A stretch of 64,000 nt of DNA from Pseudopedobacter sp037968815 (GTDB lineage: Bacteria > Bacteroidota > Bacteroidia > Sphingobacteriales > Sphingobacteriaceae), in NCBI GenBank assembly GCA_037968815.1, contig JBBKWF010000008.1, forward strand, positions 315,813-379,812, written 5' to 3'. This document shows positions 55,487 through 63,957 of this stretch, in pieces (within the stretch, counting starts at the first letter, position 1; each line of letters starts with the position of its first letter). The notes beneath the pieces are model-generated. The model had not been told where the DNA came from, ran no database searches, and was given only the letters and a program-made list of their open reading frames with translations. A program made the translations under genes and the position numbers.

Positions 55487-57268
55487 ATGGAAACAGTAAG
55501 CAGAGTTTTCGATTTGTTGAAGTTCAACAAAGAAAAATATAACAGTCAGGATGTTTTAGCTTCAAAAGTTAAAGGTAACTGGGAAAAACACAGTATAGAC
55601 GATTTTATTGGCTATGCTGATGATATGAGTAGGGGACTTCTTAAGCTTGGGGTCAAAAAAAATGATAAGGTTGCTGTAATGTCGCCTAATCGGCCTGAGT
55701 GGAATTTCTGCGATTTTGGTATTATGCAAATTGGTGCTGCTCAAGTACCCATGTATCCAACCCTGTCAGAAAAAGACATAAATTTTATCATTCAAGATGC
55801 AGAAATAAAAGTGATTTTTGTTTCTGATGTAGTTCTTTATCAAAAAATTGATAAAGTAAAACAAGAGCTTGGCCTTGAGCTTACCATATATACATTTGAT
55901 AAAGTTGAAGGTGTTGCTCATTGGACAGAAGTACAGAAACTGGGCAGAGATAACTCATCTTTGGACTTGGAGCCACATAAGTCGGCTATTAAAACTGATG
56001 ATTTATTGACTTTAATTTATACTTCTGGTACTACCGGTACACCAAAAGGAGTGATGTTGACTCATGAAAACTTAATCAGTAATGTGTTGTACTCGGCACC
56101 AATGTATCCAAAAGAAATAAGCAGAGCATTAAGCTTTTTACCGCTTTCGCATATTTTTGAGCGTATGGTTTGCTATATGTATTTCTACTTAGGCATTTCT
56201 GTGTACTATGCTGAAAGTATGGAAACTATAGTTGACAATCTTTTAGAGGTAAAGCCTCATTGTTTTACAACTGTACCACGCTTATTAGAGAAGGTTTACG
56301 ATAAAATTTTAGCCAAAGGTCATGCTTTAACAGGTGTTAAAAAGAGTTTGTTCTTTTGGGCTCTAAACCTTGGCCATAAGTATGAGTTTGATGGTAAAAA
56401 TGGATTCTTTTATGAATTACAGTTAAAAGTAGCCAGAAAGTTGATTTTTAAAAAGTGGCAAGCTGCTTTGGGCGGAGAGATTATTGCAATTGTGTCTGGC
56501 GGAGCAGCTCTACAAGAACGTTTAGCTCGCGTTTTTTGGGGTGCAGGAATTAAAGTTTTAGAAGGTTATGGTTTAACAGAAACATCGCCAGTAATTGCTG
56601 TAAACGGGCCATTCCCAGGACAAGCAAGGTTTGGTACGGTGGGTAAAGTGCTAGAAAATGTACTGGTTAAAATTGCTGATGACGGTGAGATTTTAACTAA
56701 AGGCCCCAATTTGATGAAGGGCTATTATAAACGTGATGACGCTACTGAGGAATCAATAATAGACGGTTGGTTCCATACGGGTGATATTGGAGAACTTAAA
56801 GATGGCTTTCTTTCCATTACAGATAGAAAAAAAGAGGTTTTTAAAACAGCTGGGGGTAAATACATTGCTCCGCAGGTTTTAGAAAATAAATTAAAAGAAT
56901 CTGTATATATAGAGCAGGTGATGGTTTTAGGGGAAAATAAAAAATTCCCTGCGGCTTTAATTGTGCCTAATTTTGAAAAACTTTTAGAGTGGTGTGCTAA
57001 AAATAACATTAGCGAAACTAAACCATCCGAATTGATTAAAAACGTGAAAGTATTAGATAAAATTTGGTTAGAGATTGAAAAACTAAATGAAGGTTTTGGC
57101 AATTGGGAGAAAATTAAAAAGTTTGCAGTTTTAGAAAACGAGTTCACTATTGACGGTGAAGAGATGACTCCAAAACTTAGTTTAAAGCGTAAAGTAATCC
57201 TTACAAAAAATGCAGGAATTATAGAGAAGATTTATGCAGAAGGAGGAGAGCAAAAGCGTCACGTTTAA
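55487..57268 (+). CDS. Long-chain fatty acid-CoA ligase, AMP-binding
   Basis: A 593-residue adenylate-forming enzyme that activates a fatty acid with ATP and CoA. The P-loop-like YTSGTTGTPKGVMLTHEN is at about 177-194, LEGYGLTETSPV is motif A5, and GWFHTGDIGEL and the hinge DRKKEVFKTAGGKYIAP are motifs A7-A8. It is a cytoplasmic or membrane-peripheral enzyme of the FadD/ACSL-like branch, supplying acyl-CoA for beta-oxidation or lipid assembly. No other fatty-acid genes are adjacent. It is followed by a terminator. Confidence 0.93.
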   Translation: METVSRVFDLLKFNKEKYNSQDVLASKVKGNWEKHSIDDFIGYADDMSRGLLKLGVKKNDKVAVMSPNRPEWNFCDFGIMQIGAAQVPMYPTLSEKDINFIIQDAEIKVIFVSDVVLYQKIDKVKQELGLELTIYTFDKVEGVAHWTEVQKLGRDNSSLDLEPHKSAIKTDDLLTLIYTSGTTGTPKGVMLTHENLISNVLYSAPMYPKEISRALSFLPLSHIFERMVCYMYFYLGISVYYAESMETIVDNLLEVKPHCFTTVPRLLEKVYDKILAKGHALTGVKKSLFFWALNLGHKYEFDGKNGFFYELQLKVARKLIFKKWQAALGGEIIAIVSGGAALQERLARVFWGAGIKVLEGYGLTETSPVIAVNGPFPGQARFGTVGKVLENVLVKIADDGEILTKGPNLMKGYYKRDDATEESIIDGWFHTGDIGELKDGFLSITDRKKEVFKTAGGKYIAPQVLENKLKESVYIEQVMVLGENKKFPAALIVPNFEKLLEWCAKNNISETKPSELIKNVKVLDKIWLEIEKLNEGFGNWEKIKKFAVLENEFTIDGEEMTPKLSLKRKVILTKNAGIIEKIYAEGGEQKRHV

Positions 57269-57323
57269 TTGCGTAGAGAGATTTAGAAACTTTATCTCTC
57301 TTTAAGTTTAAAACCTATCTTTT

Positions 57324-57373
57324 AAAATGCCCTATAACAACATAAATGAAATATGGTTATAGGGCATTTTTTT
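57324..57373 (+). terminator. Rho-independent terminator after acyl-CoA ligase
   Basis: AAATGCCCTATAAC and GTTATAGGGCATTT form a 14-bp stem with a loop of about 17 bases, followed by T's. It lies about 55 bp after the stop. Confidence 0.85.
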
Positions 57374-57459
57374 GTTGATTCATTTTTAATCATCTGTAAC
57401 AGCGTGTTTTTTTAAAAATAAATTCTGATATTTAGTGTCTTTAGATAAGATATCCCTCT

Positions 57460-60237
57460 ATGAAAAAAGTATTTCTTGCCGTTCTTCTTGCTATATGCTT
57501 TAGTTTTTTTGCTAAAGCTCAGGAAGCTAAAGTAACTGGATTAATTAGGGATAGTACAGATAATATAATGCTTAAAAATGCATCAATAAGTGTTTTAAGA
57601 GCTAAGGATTCTATTTTAGTTAAATTTACTAGAGCAAACACTGAAGGTAAATTTAATATCGACAAGCTCAAACCGGGTAATTACCTTTTGTTAATTACCT
57701 ATCCCGATTATGCGGATTACATCGAAAAATTTTCATTAGAACAGAGCCAAAATAAGGATTTCGGGAATTTTAATCTCTTATTAAAATCTAGACTATTACA
57801 AGATGTGATTTTTAAAGGAGAGGCAGTAGCCATAAGGGTTAAGGGCGATACCACAGAGTTTAATGCCGGAAGTTTTAAGGTGGAACCCAATGCCAAAGTA
57901 GAAGATTTATTAAAGCAATTGCCAGGCATACAGGTTGATCAGGACGGAAAGATTACTGCACAAGGGGAAACAGTAACCAGAGTTTTGGTGGATGGTGAAG
58001 AGTTCTTTGGCGACGATCCTACGCTTGTCACCAAAAACATACGTTCTGATATGGTTGATAAAGTTCAACTGTATGATGATAAAAGTGAAAATGCCAAATT
58101 TACAGGTATTGACGATGGCGTAAAAAACAAAACCATCAACTTAAAGCTAAAAGAAGATAAAAAGAAAGGGTTATTTGGGAAAATTGATCTTGGTTTAGGT
58201 AACGATGAATACTACACCTCACAAGGCCTACTTAACTTCTTCAACAATAAAAAGAAAATCTCTTTTTATAGCACTTTAGGCAATACCAACAGAACAGGTC
58301 TTGATTTTAGAACTTCCCGAAAAGCGGGACTTAATAATATTGAAATTAATGATGATGGAGCTATGTTTATTTCCCCTAATGGTGGAAATGATGCCTTTTC
58401 TAGGGAGAATTTTTATGGTGAAGGAGTTCCGGAAATTATCAATACCGGTGTACATTTTGAAAATAAATGGAAGGAGGATAAACACAGCATCAACCTTGAT
58501 TATAAATATGGTAGGCTCGATAATGTGGGATTTAAAGATAACCTTGTTCAAAATAATTTACCTAATAGTACGCTATTAAATACCTCTAATCTCGACTTTG
58601 ATAACCTGTTGAATCTACACAGGTTTAACATCGGATATGAAATTAAAATTGATACTTCATCAAACATCAAATTAACCTTTGATAATAGCTATACTAAAAA
58701 CAGTAACTCAAATACCACATCTATATTAGGTTTAACAGACGATAATCTTAGAATAAACGATGGCTTAAGAGTGTTTAATGAAAATATTGATGAGAGTAAA
58801 TTTAATACCAGTTTGTTTTATGGCAAAAAATTTAAAAAAGAAGGTCGCACTTTAACTTTTAGATTCAATCAGTCGTACTATAACAGCATATCAGAAGGTT
58901 TGCTGAACTCAACTAATAACTTTTATGATATATCAAATAGCACAGTGGATAGCGTGGATGTCATTAATCAATTAAAAGATAATGACCAAGAAGGGGAGTC
59001 CTATAAAACCAGCCTTACTTTTACAGAAAAGTTAACCAAAACTTTATCCATATCTACTAATTATGATTTTGCCATCAACAATGTAAAATCTAAGCTGAAT
59101 TCATTTAATGAAGATGGTACTGGTGATTATAATGTTTTAGATTCTGTTTTTTCTAATAACTTAAAGTACGATGTGACTACACACCAGGGTGGGCTTTCTT
59201 TTGGTTATAAAAAAGATAAAACTAATATTACTTTAGGTTCTAAAGTTGCATTCTCTAATCTTCAGCAAAACAACATTATCATTAACGATCTATTTGAGAG
59301 AAGTTTCGTGAATTTTGTGCCCACTGCCAATTTTCAATATAGATTTACCCAACAAAAGAGTATAAGTTTTGGTTATAACGGAACCACTAGACAGCCAAGC
59401 GTAAATCAATTACAGCCTGTTTTAAATAATAATAACCCCTTATATATAACTTTAGGAAACAGAGATTTAGATATAGCCTTTAACCATCGTTTTAATGTAA
59501 GCTTTAATTCATATAAGGTTTTAACAAGTAGGAGTATTTATTTCTACAGTTCTTACCGTTTTACAAATAATGACATTATAAGTAATGTTACTACCAATGA
59601 TAACGGAGCAAGTATAGCTACCTTCAGTAATTTAGAGGGGAAAAGTACCAATAATTTTTACTTTTGGGGGGGATATGGTACTAAAATTGGAAAATCTAAA
59701 ATTTACTGGAGATCAGGTTTAGACGTTAACGGAAGTACGTACTATAATATTAGTAATGGCCAGCTTAATACTAATAAAAGGTATTCTTTTAATCCTAGTT
59801 TTGATATATACGGTTCTTTATCAGATAAGTTTACACTGAGTTTTAGTTTAAGACCAGGTTATAATATTAATAAATCTTCATTGCAACCCCTTAGAAACGC
59901 AAACGGTTACAGCTTTAACTCTAACGGAGATTTTTCCTACAAACTTATGAAAAAGGTGATTATTAAGTTAAACTATTGGTACGAGTTCCAAGAGAAAACA
60001 GTTGCTTTCAATACCAATTTTGATCGTTTTAGAGTAAACTCTTCTATTTCAAAATCTTTCTTAAAAAACGATAACATTAAATTTGAGCTATCTGCTAATG
60101 ATCTGTTTAATCAAAATATTGGGTTTAATAGATCAATAAACGGAAATTATATTTCACAAAGTACTTATAACACTATTCAGAGATACTTTTTGGGAACCTT
60201 ATCGTGGGACTTTTCGAAATTTGGAACTAAAAAATAA
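57460..60237 (+). CDS. Outer-membrane beta-barrel protein with carboxypeptidase-regulatory-like N-terminus
   Basis: A 925-residue outer-membrane protein: signal peptide (1-20, ending FFAKAQ), a carboxypeptidase-regulatory-like beta-sandwich (about 24-105), a plug-like domain with DLLKQLPGIQVDQDGKI and RVLVDGEEFFGDDP, and a large C-terminal barrel. It belongs to the group usually annotated as outer membrane beta-barrel (OMP_b-brl_3), related to TonB-dependent receptors but without SusD or a visible TonB box. The GLPGLI protein encoded 3 bp downstream is its common partner. The substrate is unknown; peptide or metal-peptide uptake has been suggested for such pairs. Confidence 0.88.
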   Translation: MKKVFLAVLLAICFSFFAKAQEAKVTGLIRDSTDNIMLKNASISVLRAKDSILVKFTRANTEGKFNIDKLKPGNYLLLITYPDYADYIEKFSLEQSQNKDFGNFNLLLKSRLLQDVIFKGEAVAIRVKGDTTEFNAGSFKVEPNAKVEDLLKQLPGIQVDQDGKITAQGETVTRVLVDGEEFFGDDPTLVTKNIRSDMVDKVQLYDDKSENAKFTGIDDGVKNKTINLKLKEDKKKGLFGKIDLGLGNDEYYTSQGLLNFFNNKKKISFYSTLGNTNRTGLDFRTSRKAGLNNIEINDDGAMFISPNGGNDAFSRENFYGEGVPEIINTGVHFENKWKEDKHSINLDYKYGRLDNVGFKDNLVQNNLPNSTLLNTSNLDFDNLLNLHRFNIGYEIKIDTSSNIKLTFDNSYTKNSNSNTTSILGLTDDNLRINDGLRVFNENIDESKFNTSLFYGKKFKKEGRTLTFRFNQSYYNSISEGLLNSTNNFYDISNSTVDSVDVINQLKDNDQEGESYKTSLTFTEKLTKTLSISTNYDFAINNVKSKLNSFNEDGTGDYNVLDSVFSNNLKYDVTTHQGGLSFGYKKDKTNITLGSKVAFSNLQQNNIIINDLFERSFVNFVPTANFQYRFTQQKSISFGYNGTTRQPSVNQLQPVLNNNNPLYITLGNRDLDIAFNHRFNVSFNSYKVLTSRSIYFYSSYRFTNNDIISNVTTNDNGASIATFSNLEGKSTNNFYFWGGYGTKIGKSKIYWRSGLDVNGSTYYNISNGQLNTNKRYSFNPSFDIYGSLSDKFTLSFSLRPGYNINKSSLQPLRNANGYSFNSNGDFSYKLMKKVIIKLNYWYEFQEKTVAFNTNFDRFRVNSSISKSFLKNDNIKFELSANDLFNQNIGFNRSINGNYISQSTYNTIQRYFLGTLSWDFSKFGTKK

Positions 60238-60240
60238 TTC

Positions 60241-61002
60241 ATGAAAAATATATTTTATATACTGATTGCCTGCTGTATAATGTGCCCGAGTTTTGCTAGT
60301 GCCCAATTTGCCCACTTCACTTTTAATGGGGTTATTGAGTATGAGAAATCAGTAAATATGTTTGCAATTTTAAAACCTAAAGAAGATACAAAGAACATAT
60401 TTCAAAAAGAATATTATGAAAATTATAAAAGCAATAAACCACAGTTTGTAAATTTTAGGTCTAGCTTAACTTTTAATACCGATAAATCTTTATTCAAACC
60501 AAATGAAGAAGATAATAATAAGAATAAAGCTGGCTACTGGGGCGGTAATATTACCCAAATAAATGAGGTTTTTACAGACTTTAACTCTTCCAGATTTATT
60601 ACTCACAAAAAAGTTTTTGAAGAAGAGTTTTTGGTGAAGGATAGCCTTAGAAAAATTGATTGGAAAATTACCAGCGAGGTAAGAAACATTGCAGGTTATA
60701 ACTGCCGTAGAGCAAATGCCATCATTATGGACTCTATTTATGTGGTTGCTTTTTATACAGATCAAATTCCAGTTTCTGGTGGCCCCGAATCTTTTACGGG
60801 TTTACCGGGGATGATTTTAGGCGTAGCTTTACCCCATCAGCATATTACTTGGTTTGCAACTAAAGTGAGCAGTACACTTGTTTCAGATAAAAACTTAGTA
60901 GCACCATCTAAAGGTAAACCGATTGATTTGAAAGGATTAAAGGAGAAAATTTTAAGTGCTAATTCTTATTTTAGTAAAAGCTTGAAAGACTTTTTGCTTT
61001 AG
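60241..61002 (+). CDS. GLPGLI family protein
   Basis: A 253-residue exported protein (signal peptide 1-21, ending SFASAQ) with the defining segment ESFTGLPGMILGVALP near residues 181-196. Such proteins are found in Bacteroidota, nearly always downstream of an outer-membrane barrel gene as here (3 bp gap). They are predicted periplasmic or outer-membrane associated. The function is unestablished. The preceding NCRRANAIIMDSIYVVAFYTDQIP portion is typical of the family. Confidence 0.92.
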   Translation: MKNIFYILIACCIMCPSFASAQFAHFTFNGVIEYEKSVNMFAILKPKEDTKNIFQKEYYENYKSNKPQFVNFRSSLTFNTDKSLFKPNEEDNNKNKAGYWGGNITQINEVFTDFNSSRFITHKKVFEEEFLVKDSLRKIDWKITSEVRNIAGYNCRRANAIIMDSIYVVAFYTDQIPVSGGPESFTGLPGMILGVALPHQHITWFATKVSSTLVSDKNLVAPSKGKPIDLKGLKEKILSANSYFSKSLKDFLL

Positions 61003-61037
61003 GTTCTAACTAAAGGAAATATAATCTTTTCTATCAA

Positions 61038-61203
61038 CCTGAGTTCGATTATTGATTTTCGAATGTTTTTTATGTTATTGAGTGAGAGAATGCCCGTTCC
61101 GTTATGTCGAGGCAAGGAGACATCTCAAGGTGCCATTCTACGGGCATATCTCATTTGTGAGCTATCTTCTTCTCGTCGATAGGACGAAATAATCGAACTC
61201 TGG
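61038..61203. repeat. Nested inverted-repeat (MITE/REP-like) element
   Basis: GAGTTCGATTATT (61041-61053) is repeated inverted without mismatch at 61188-61200, and the arms extend to CCTGAGTT / AACTCTGG. A second dyad lies inside (ATGCCCGT 61090-61097 with ACGGGCAT 61140-61147). It holds no open frame. It lies just after the GLPGLI stop, where such elements often sit. I see no transposase. Confidence 0.6.
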
Positions 61204-61544
61204 TTATAAAATTACAACACAAAAGGCTAATCCATTATAAAAGACAGAGGAGTTGCGTCCGGAAAAAGAACCCTAAACGACTTGCAATGGCAATATTGTC
61301 ATTTTGGAGAAATGAATCTGGATTTTTGCTGTTTAGGCAACCAAGCAAAAGGGGGGCTGATTTAGAATCCCGGACAGAGTCCTCGGTTTTCTGAGTCAGA
61401 TTTCAGTGAGCCTACGGAACACTGAAACCAGAAGAGATTTTGAGAGATAAATTTTATACATTTAAAAAATATATGTATTCAATAATTAGACCTATACCCC
61501 AAATTTGGGTATATAGGTCTGACGAAGTCAGACATATATATAAG
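61204..61544. other. Gene-free, hairpin-dense segment before the cassette array
   Basis: I see no coding frame. Successive perfect or near-perfect hairpins are: TCTGAGTCAGA (61390-61400), TTTCAGTG with CACTGAAA (61401-61408 and 61420-61427), AGACCTATACCC with GGGTATATAGGTCT (61488-61499 and 61507-61520, 2-base bulge), and TCTGACGAAGTCAGA (61518-61532). The cassette boundary GTTATGC follows at 61544. It may be the array's attachment site, a terminator cluster or remnants of an older element. Confidence 0.5.
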
Positions 61545-61574
61545 TTATGCGTAACCTTAAAAACGACTTAAAAC

Positions 61575-61811
61575 ATGAAAATGGACAAACCCTTTCTTTT
61601 AGTAATTGAAGTAACATCTGGAATAAATAGTCATTCTGTTTATGACACTTTTGAACAAGCAAAAACTGCTAAGAATAAAGCTATTAAAGAGGAACAAGTA
61701 CCTTTATGCATATTCGATTTGTCAGAAAGGAAATTCAAATGGGAAAATAGAGGATTCCCGGATTATGGAGAAACAATAATTAATTCTGCTATTCAATTAT
61801 ATTTAAAATAA
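61575..61811 (+). CDS. Hypothetical protein of cassette 1 (78 aa)
   Basis: A 78-residue soluble protein (MKMDKPFLLVIEVTSG...) with no motif I recognise; the first 10-30 residues look like a beta-strand followed by a helix (DTFEQAKTAKNKAIKE). It starts 30 bp after the cassette boundary and is followed 4 bp later by a secreted-protein gene, so cassette 1 appears to hold two genes. The AT-rich codon use matches the other cassette genes. The start may be either of two ATGs, two codons apart. Confidence 0.6.
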   Translation: MKMDKPFLLVIEVTSGINSHSVYDTFEQAKTAKNKAIKEEQVPLCIFDLSERKFKWENRGFPDYGETIINSAIQLYLK

Positions 61812-61815
61812 AATC

Positions 61816-62430
61816 ATGCGTAAAGTTTACATTTTTTTCGTTTCAATTTTTTTAAGTTTTTCTGCACATTCACAGAATTTACGCCTACTTGAAAGTTTTG
61901 ATAAAATCCCAATGAGTTCTAAACGGTTTGAAATTGAGGGAATAATGAATTCTTTTTCTGGATTTAAACAAACGAAAGTTTTGGACGGCTGGGCTTTTCC
62001 GAAAAACACGTATATCTCTATTGAGTATGTGGATTCCAATGATGATGAAATAATTTTGTTTTTCTATCAAGGTATATTGTATCAAAAAAGATTAATAATT
62101 AAATATTCATTGAACGACATACAACTAGCAAAAGAAGAATTTCTAAATTTAAAAAAGTATATAACGACAAAAAACATTGTTGTTAAAAGAGGTAGTGGGG
62201 AAATATCAAATAAAGCCTACGGGGGTCAAATTGGACAAAGCGAAAGTTACTATTTGACAAACTCAACAAAAAATTACAAAGTAATATCTGCTGAATTCTC
62301 TGGTGCTCTAGATATTTCATATGAAAATGATAAAACTACAGCAAAAATTATCGGCTACGAATTAATCTATGAACATGTAGACTTATCAAAAACTATATTG
62401 GACGCTAAAACTGGATTTAGTTCTTATTAG
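61816..62430 (+). CDS. Secreted hypothetical protein of cassette 1 (204 aa)
   Basis: A 204-residue protein with a signal peptide (1-19, SIFLSFSAHSQ) and no membrane segment afterwards. The mature part is mostly beta-strand-like, with aromatic residues. I do not recognise the family. It lies 4 bp after the 78-residue gene and 45 bp before the attC-like site (R'' at 62476). It is probably exported to the periplasm or cell surface. Confidence 0.6.
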   Translation: MRKVYIFFVSIFLSFSAHSQNLRLLESFDKIPMSSKRFEIEGIMNSFSGFKQTKVLDGWAFPKNTYISIEYVDSNDDEIILFFYQGILYQKRLIIKYSLNDIQLAKEEFLNLKKYITTKNIVVKRGSGEISNKAYGGQIGQSESYYLTNSTKNYKVISAEFSGALDISYENDKTTAKIIGYELIYEHVDLSKTILDAKTGFSSY

Positions 62431-62475
62431 TTTGCTACTAACGAATATGATATATATTGGAAATTAAAAAAGGCT

Positions 62476-62610
62476 ACACATAACCACAAATTTGTATTAT
62501 AATGGCTGAACTGCTTTAAGTTATTTCATCGCAATTAACTAAGTTTATACGGGCAGACAAGTTTCTGCTTTCTATGCCATTACAACACAAATTCGCCAAA
62601 CGTTATGGGT
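62476..62610 (+). repeat. attC-like site A (end of cassette 1)
   Basis: R'' ACACATAAC (62476-62484), arm AATTTGT.TT.TAATGGC, a central spacer, GCCATTACAA..ACAAATT, the bulge-side segment CGCCAAA and R' GTTATGGG (62602-62609). The arms form an imperfect dyad with a 4-base asymmetry near R'. From TAACCAC onwards it is 125/129 identical to site C at 63761-63889. Confidence 0.75.
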
Positions 62611-62630
62611 AAGCTTAAAGACCGACAAAA

Positions 62631-63143
62631 ATGACATTTACAGGAATAAACAACCAGTCAGTTGAACTTAAAATTATCAACTATCAATTTCCGACAAATA
62701 CAGACGGGGATTGGGACAGTAATTGGTTGAATGTTTATATCAAAGTAAATAGTAAACTTGGAAATTGGGAAACTGTCGACCCTTCTTTGACGACTTGGGA
62801 CTTAAAAAGACTAATTCAATGGTTCGACAATCTTTCAAATAACATTCGACCAGAATGTATTGACATTTGTTTCTTAGAACCAAATATATCGTTTGAGCTA
62901 ACAAACAATTTTGATTCTGAAATAAAAAAGATTAAAATAAAGTTTGACCTTGAGTTCCGACCGCAATCTGCAATCGAAGACATAGAATATTTTGTTGAAT
63001 TTATTGCCGACAATAATATCATAAAAAACATAGCAACCGACTTAATGAAAGAACTTGAAAAATTTCCAGAAAGAAAGCCTACCCATAACAACAAGTTTGT
63101 ACAAAAATGGCTGACTACGGTAAAATCACTTTTTACAAATTAA
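62631..63143 (+). CDS. Cassette 2 protein resembling WapI-type immunity proteins
   Basis: A 170-residue soluble protein. The N-terminal half (ELKIINYQFPTNTDGDWDSNWL, VNSKLGNWETVDPSLTTWDLKRL, quoted in pieces) resembles the small WapI-type immunity proteins that neutralise contact-dependent toxins. This is recalled similarity, not a search result. Residues 151-170 are encoded within the attC-like site B, so the C-terminus was probably set by recombination. It starts 28 bp after the cassette boundary. No toxin gene is next to it. Confidence 0.55.
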   Translation: MTFTGINNQSVELKIINYQFPTNTDGDWDSNWLNVYIKVNSKLGNWETVDPSLTTWDLKRLIQWFDNLSNNIRPECIDICFLEPNISFELTNNFDSEIKKIKIKFDLEFRPQSAIEDIEYFVEFIADNNIIKNIATDLMKELEKFPERKPTHNNKFVQKWLTTVKSLFTN

Positions 63144-63215
63144 TTAAGTTTATGCAAGCTGACATTGGTACTGCTTTAATGCCATTTCTGTACAAACTTG
63201 CAAACCGTTAGCGGT
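63082..63215 (+). repeat. attC-like site B (end of cassette 2)
   Basis: R'' CCCATAAC (63082-63089) is the exact complement of the cassette's own start GTTATGGG (62602-62609). Arms CAAGTTTGTACA..AAATGGC and GCCATTT.TGTACAAACTTG pair over 19 bases with a single unpaired position; R' is GTTAGCGGT (63207-63215). It diverges in sequence from sites A and C, as attC sites do, while keeping the fold. Confidence 0.75.
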
Positions 63216-63225
63216 TATATTACAA

Positions 63226-63747
63226 ATGAAATTCACGACAAATTTGGAACAAAATACAGATATCGAAAAATTTGATTTCAGCGACGATGATATCGACTTG
63301 TTGAAATTTAAAATACTTCCAAAAACTAGAAAAAATGTGTTCTATGCTTGTTTAATATTTTTTTTATTAATCCCAATAATGCCATTTCTTCCTGCTCGAA
63401 TTACAAATAGAAGTGCAATCGAATCGACTAATTATAAAACGGCTTTATTAATCTTTTTTATTTTAAATGGACTAGCAATATTTGGAATATATTATTTAGG
63501 AATCGTTCTACTAAATAGAGATATAAATCAAGGTTACAAATATATTCATAGAACAAAAATTTTAAGAAAAACTTGGAAAGGGAACAAAAAATTTGAAATA
63601 GAAATAACCGAACGACCCAAAGTTATGTCCGAAAAAATTATTTTAAATAAATCTGAATTCTACAATTGGTTTGCAAAGGACTTATTGGAAATTGAATACT
63701 TACCGAAGACTGGAAAGATTTTGCGTTACAAAAAAATAGAGCTATAA
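63226..63747 (+). CDS. Two-helix membrane protein of cassette 3 (173 aa)
   Basis: A 173-residue protein with two hydrophobic segments (about 39-58 and 72-93) joined by a short loop, and a soluble C-terminal domain of about 80 residues rich in Lys and Glu. I recognise no family. The start is 19 bp after the boundary GTTAGCGG and the stop is 8 bp before R'' of site C, a tight fit typical of cassette genes. Function unknown; it may be an immunity or sensing protein, but nothing proves this. Confidence 0.6.
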   Translation: MKFTTNLEQNTDIEKFDFSDDDIDLLKFKILPKTRKNVFYACLIFFLLIPIMPFLPARITNRSAIESTNYKTALLIFFILNGLAIFGIYYLGIVLLNRDINQGYKYIHRTKILRKTWKGNKKFEIEITERPKVMSEKIILNKSEFYNWFAKDLLEIEYLPKTGKILRYKKIEL

Positions 63748-63755
63748 AAAATACA

Positions 63756-63890
63756 ACCGCTAACCACAAATTTGTATTATAATGGCTGAACTGCTTTACG
63801 TTATTTCATCGCAATTAACTAAATTTATACGGGCAGACAAGTTTCTGCTTTCTATGCCATTACAATACAAATTCGCCAATCGTTATGGGG
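63756..63890 (+). repeat. attC-like site C (end of cassette 3)
   Basis: R'' ACCGCTAAC (63756-63764) is the exact 9-base complement of the cassette start GTTAGCGGT (63207-63215); the match continues to 13/14. The body is nearly identical to site A. R' is GTTATGGGG (63882-63890). Confidence 0.75.
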
Positions 63891-63957
63891 CATTATAACC
63901 GAACGCAACGAATTAAAAACATACAACAAGCAACCACTTTAAAAATATTTAATATTT

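Noticed and set aside
61038..61203. Insertion sequence
   Set aside because: Although inverted ends are present, the 166-bp element has no room for a transposase and no clear target duplication was seen.
61488..61532. Tandem hairpins as a riboswitch or small RNA
   Set aside because: No known aptamer pattern is visible and the stems are too simple to assign.
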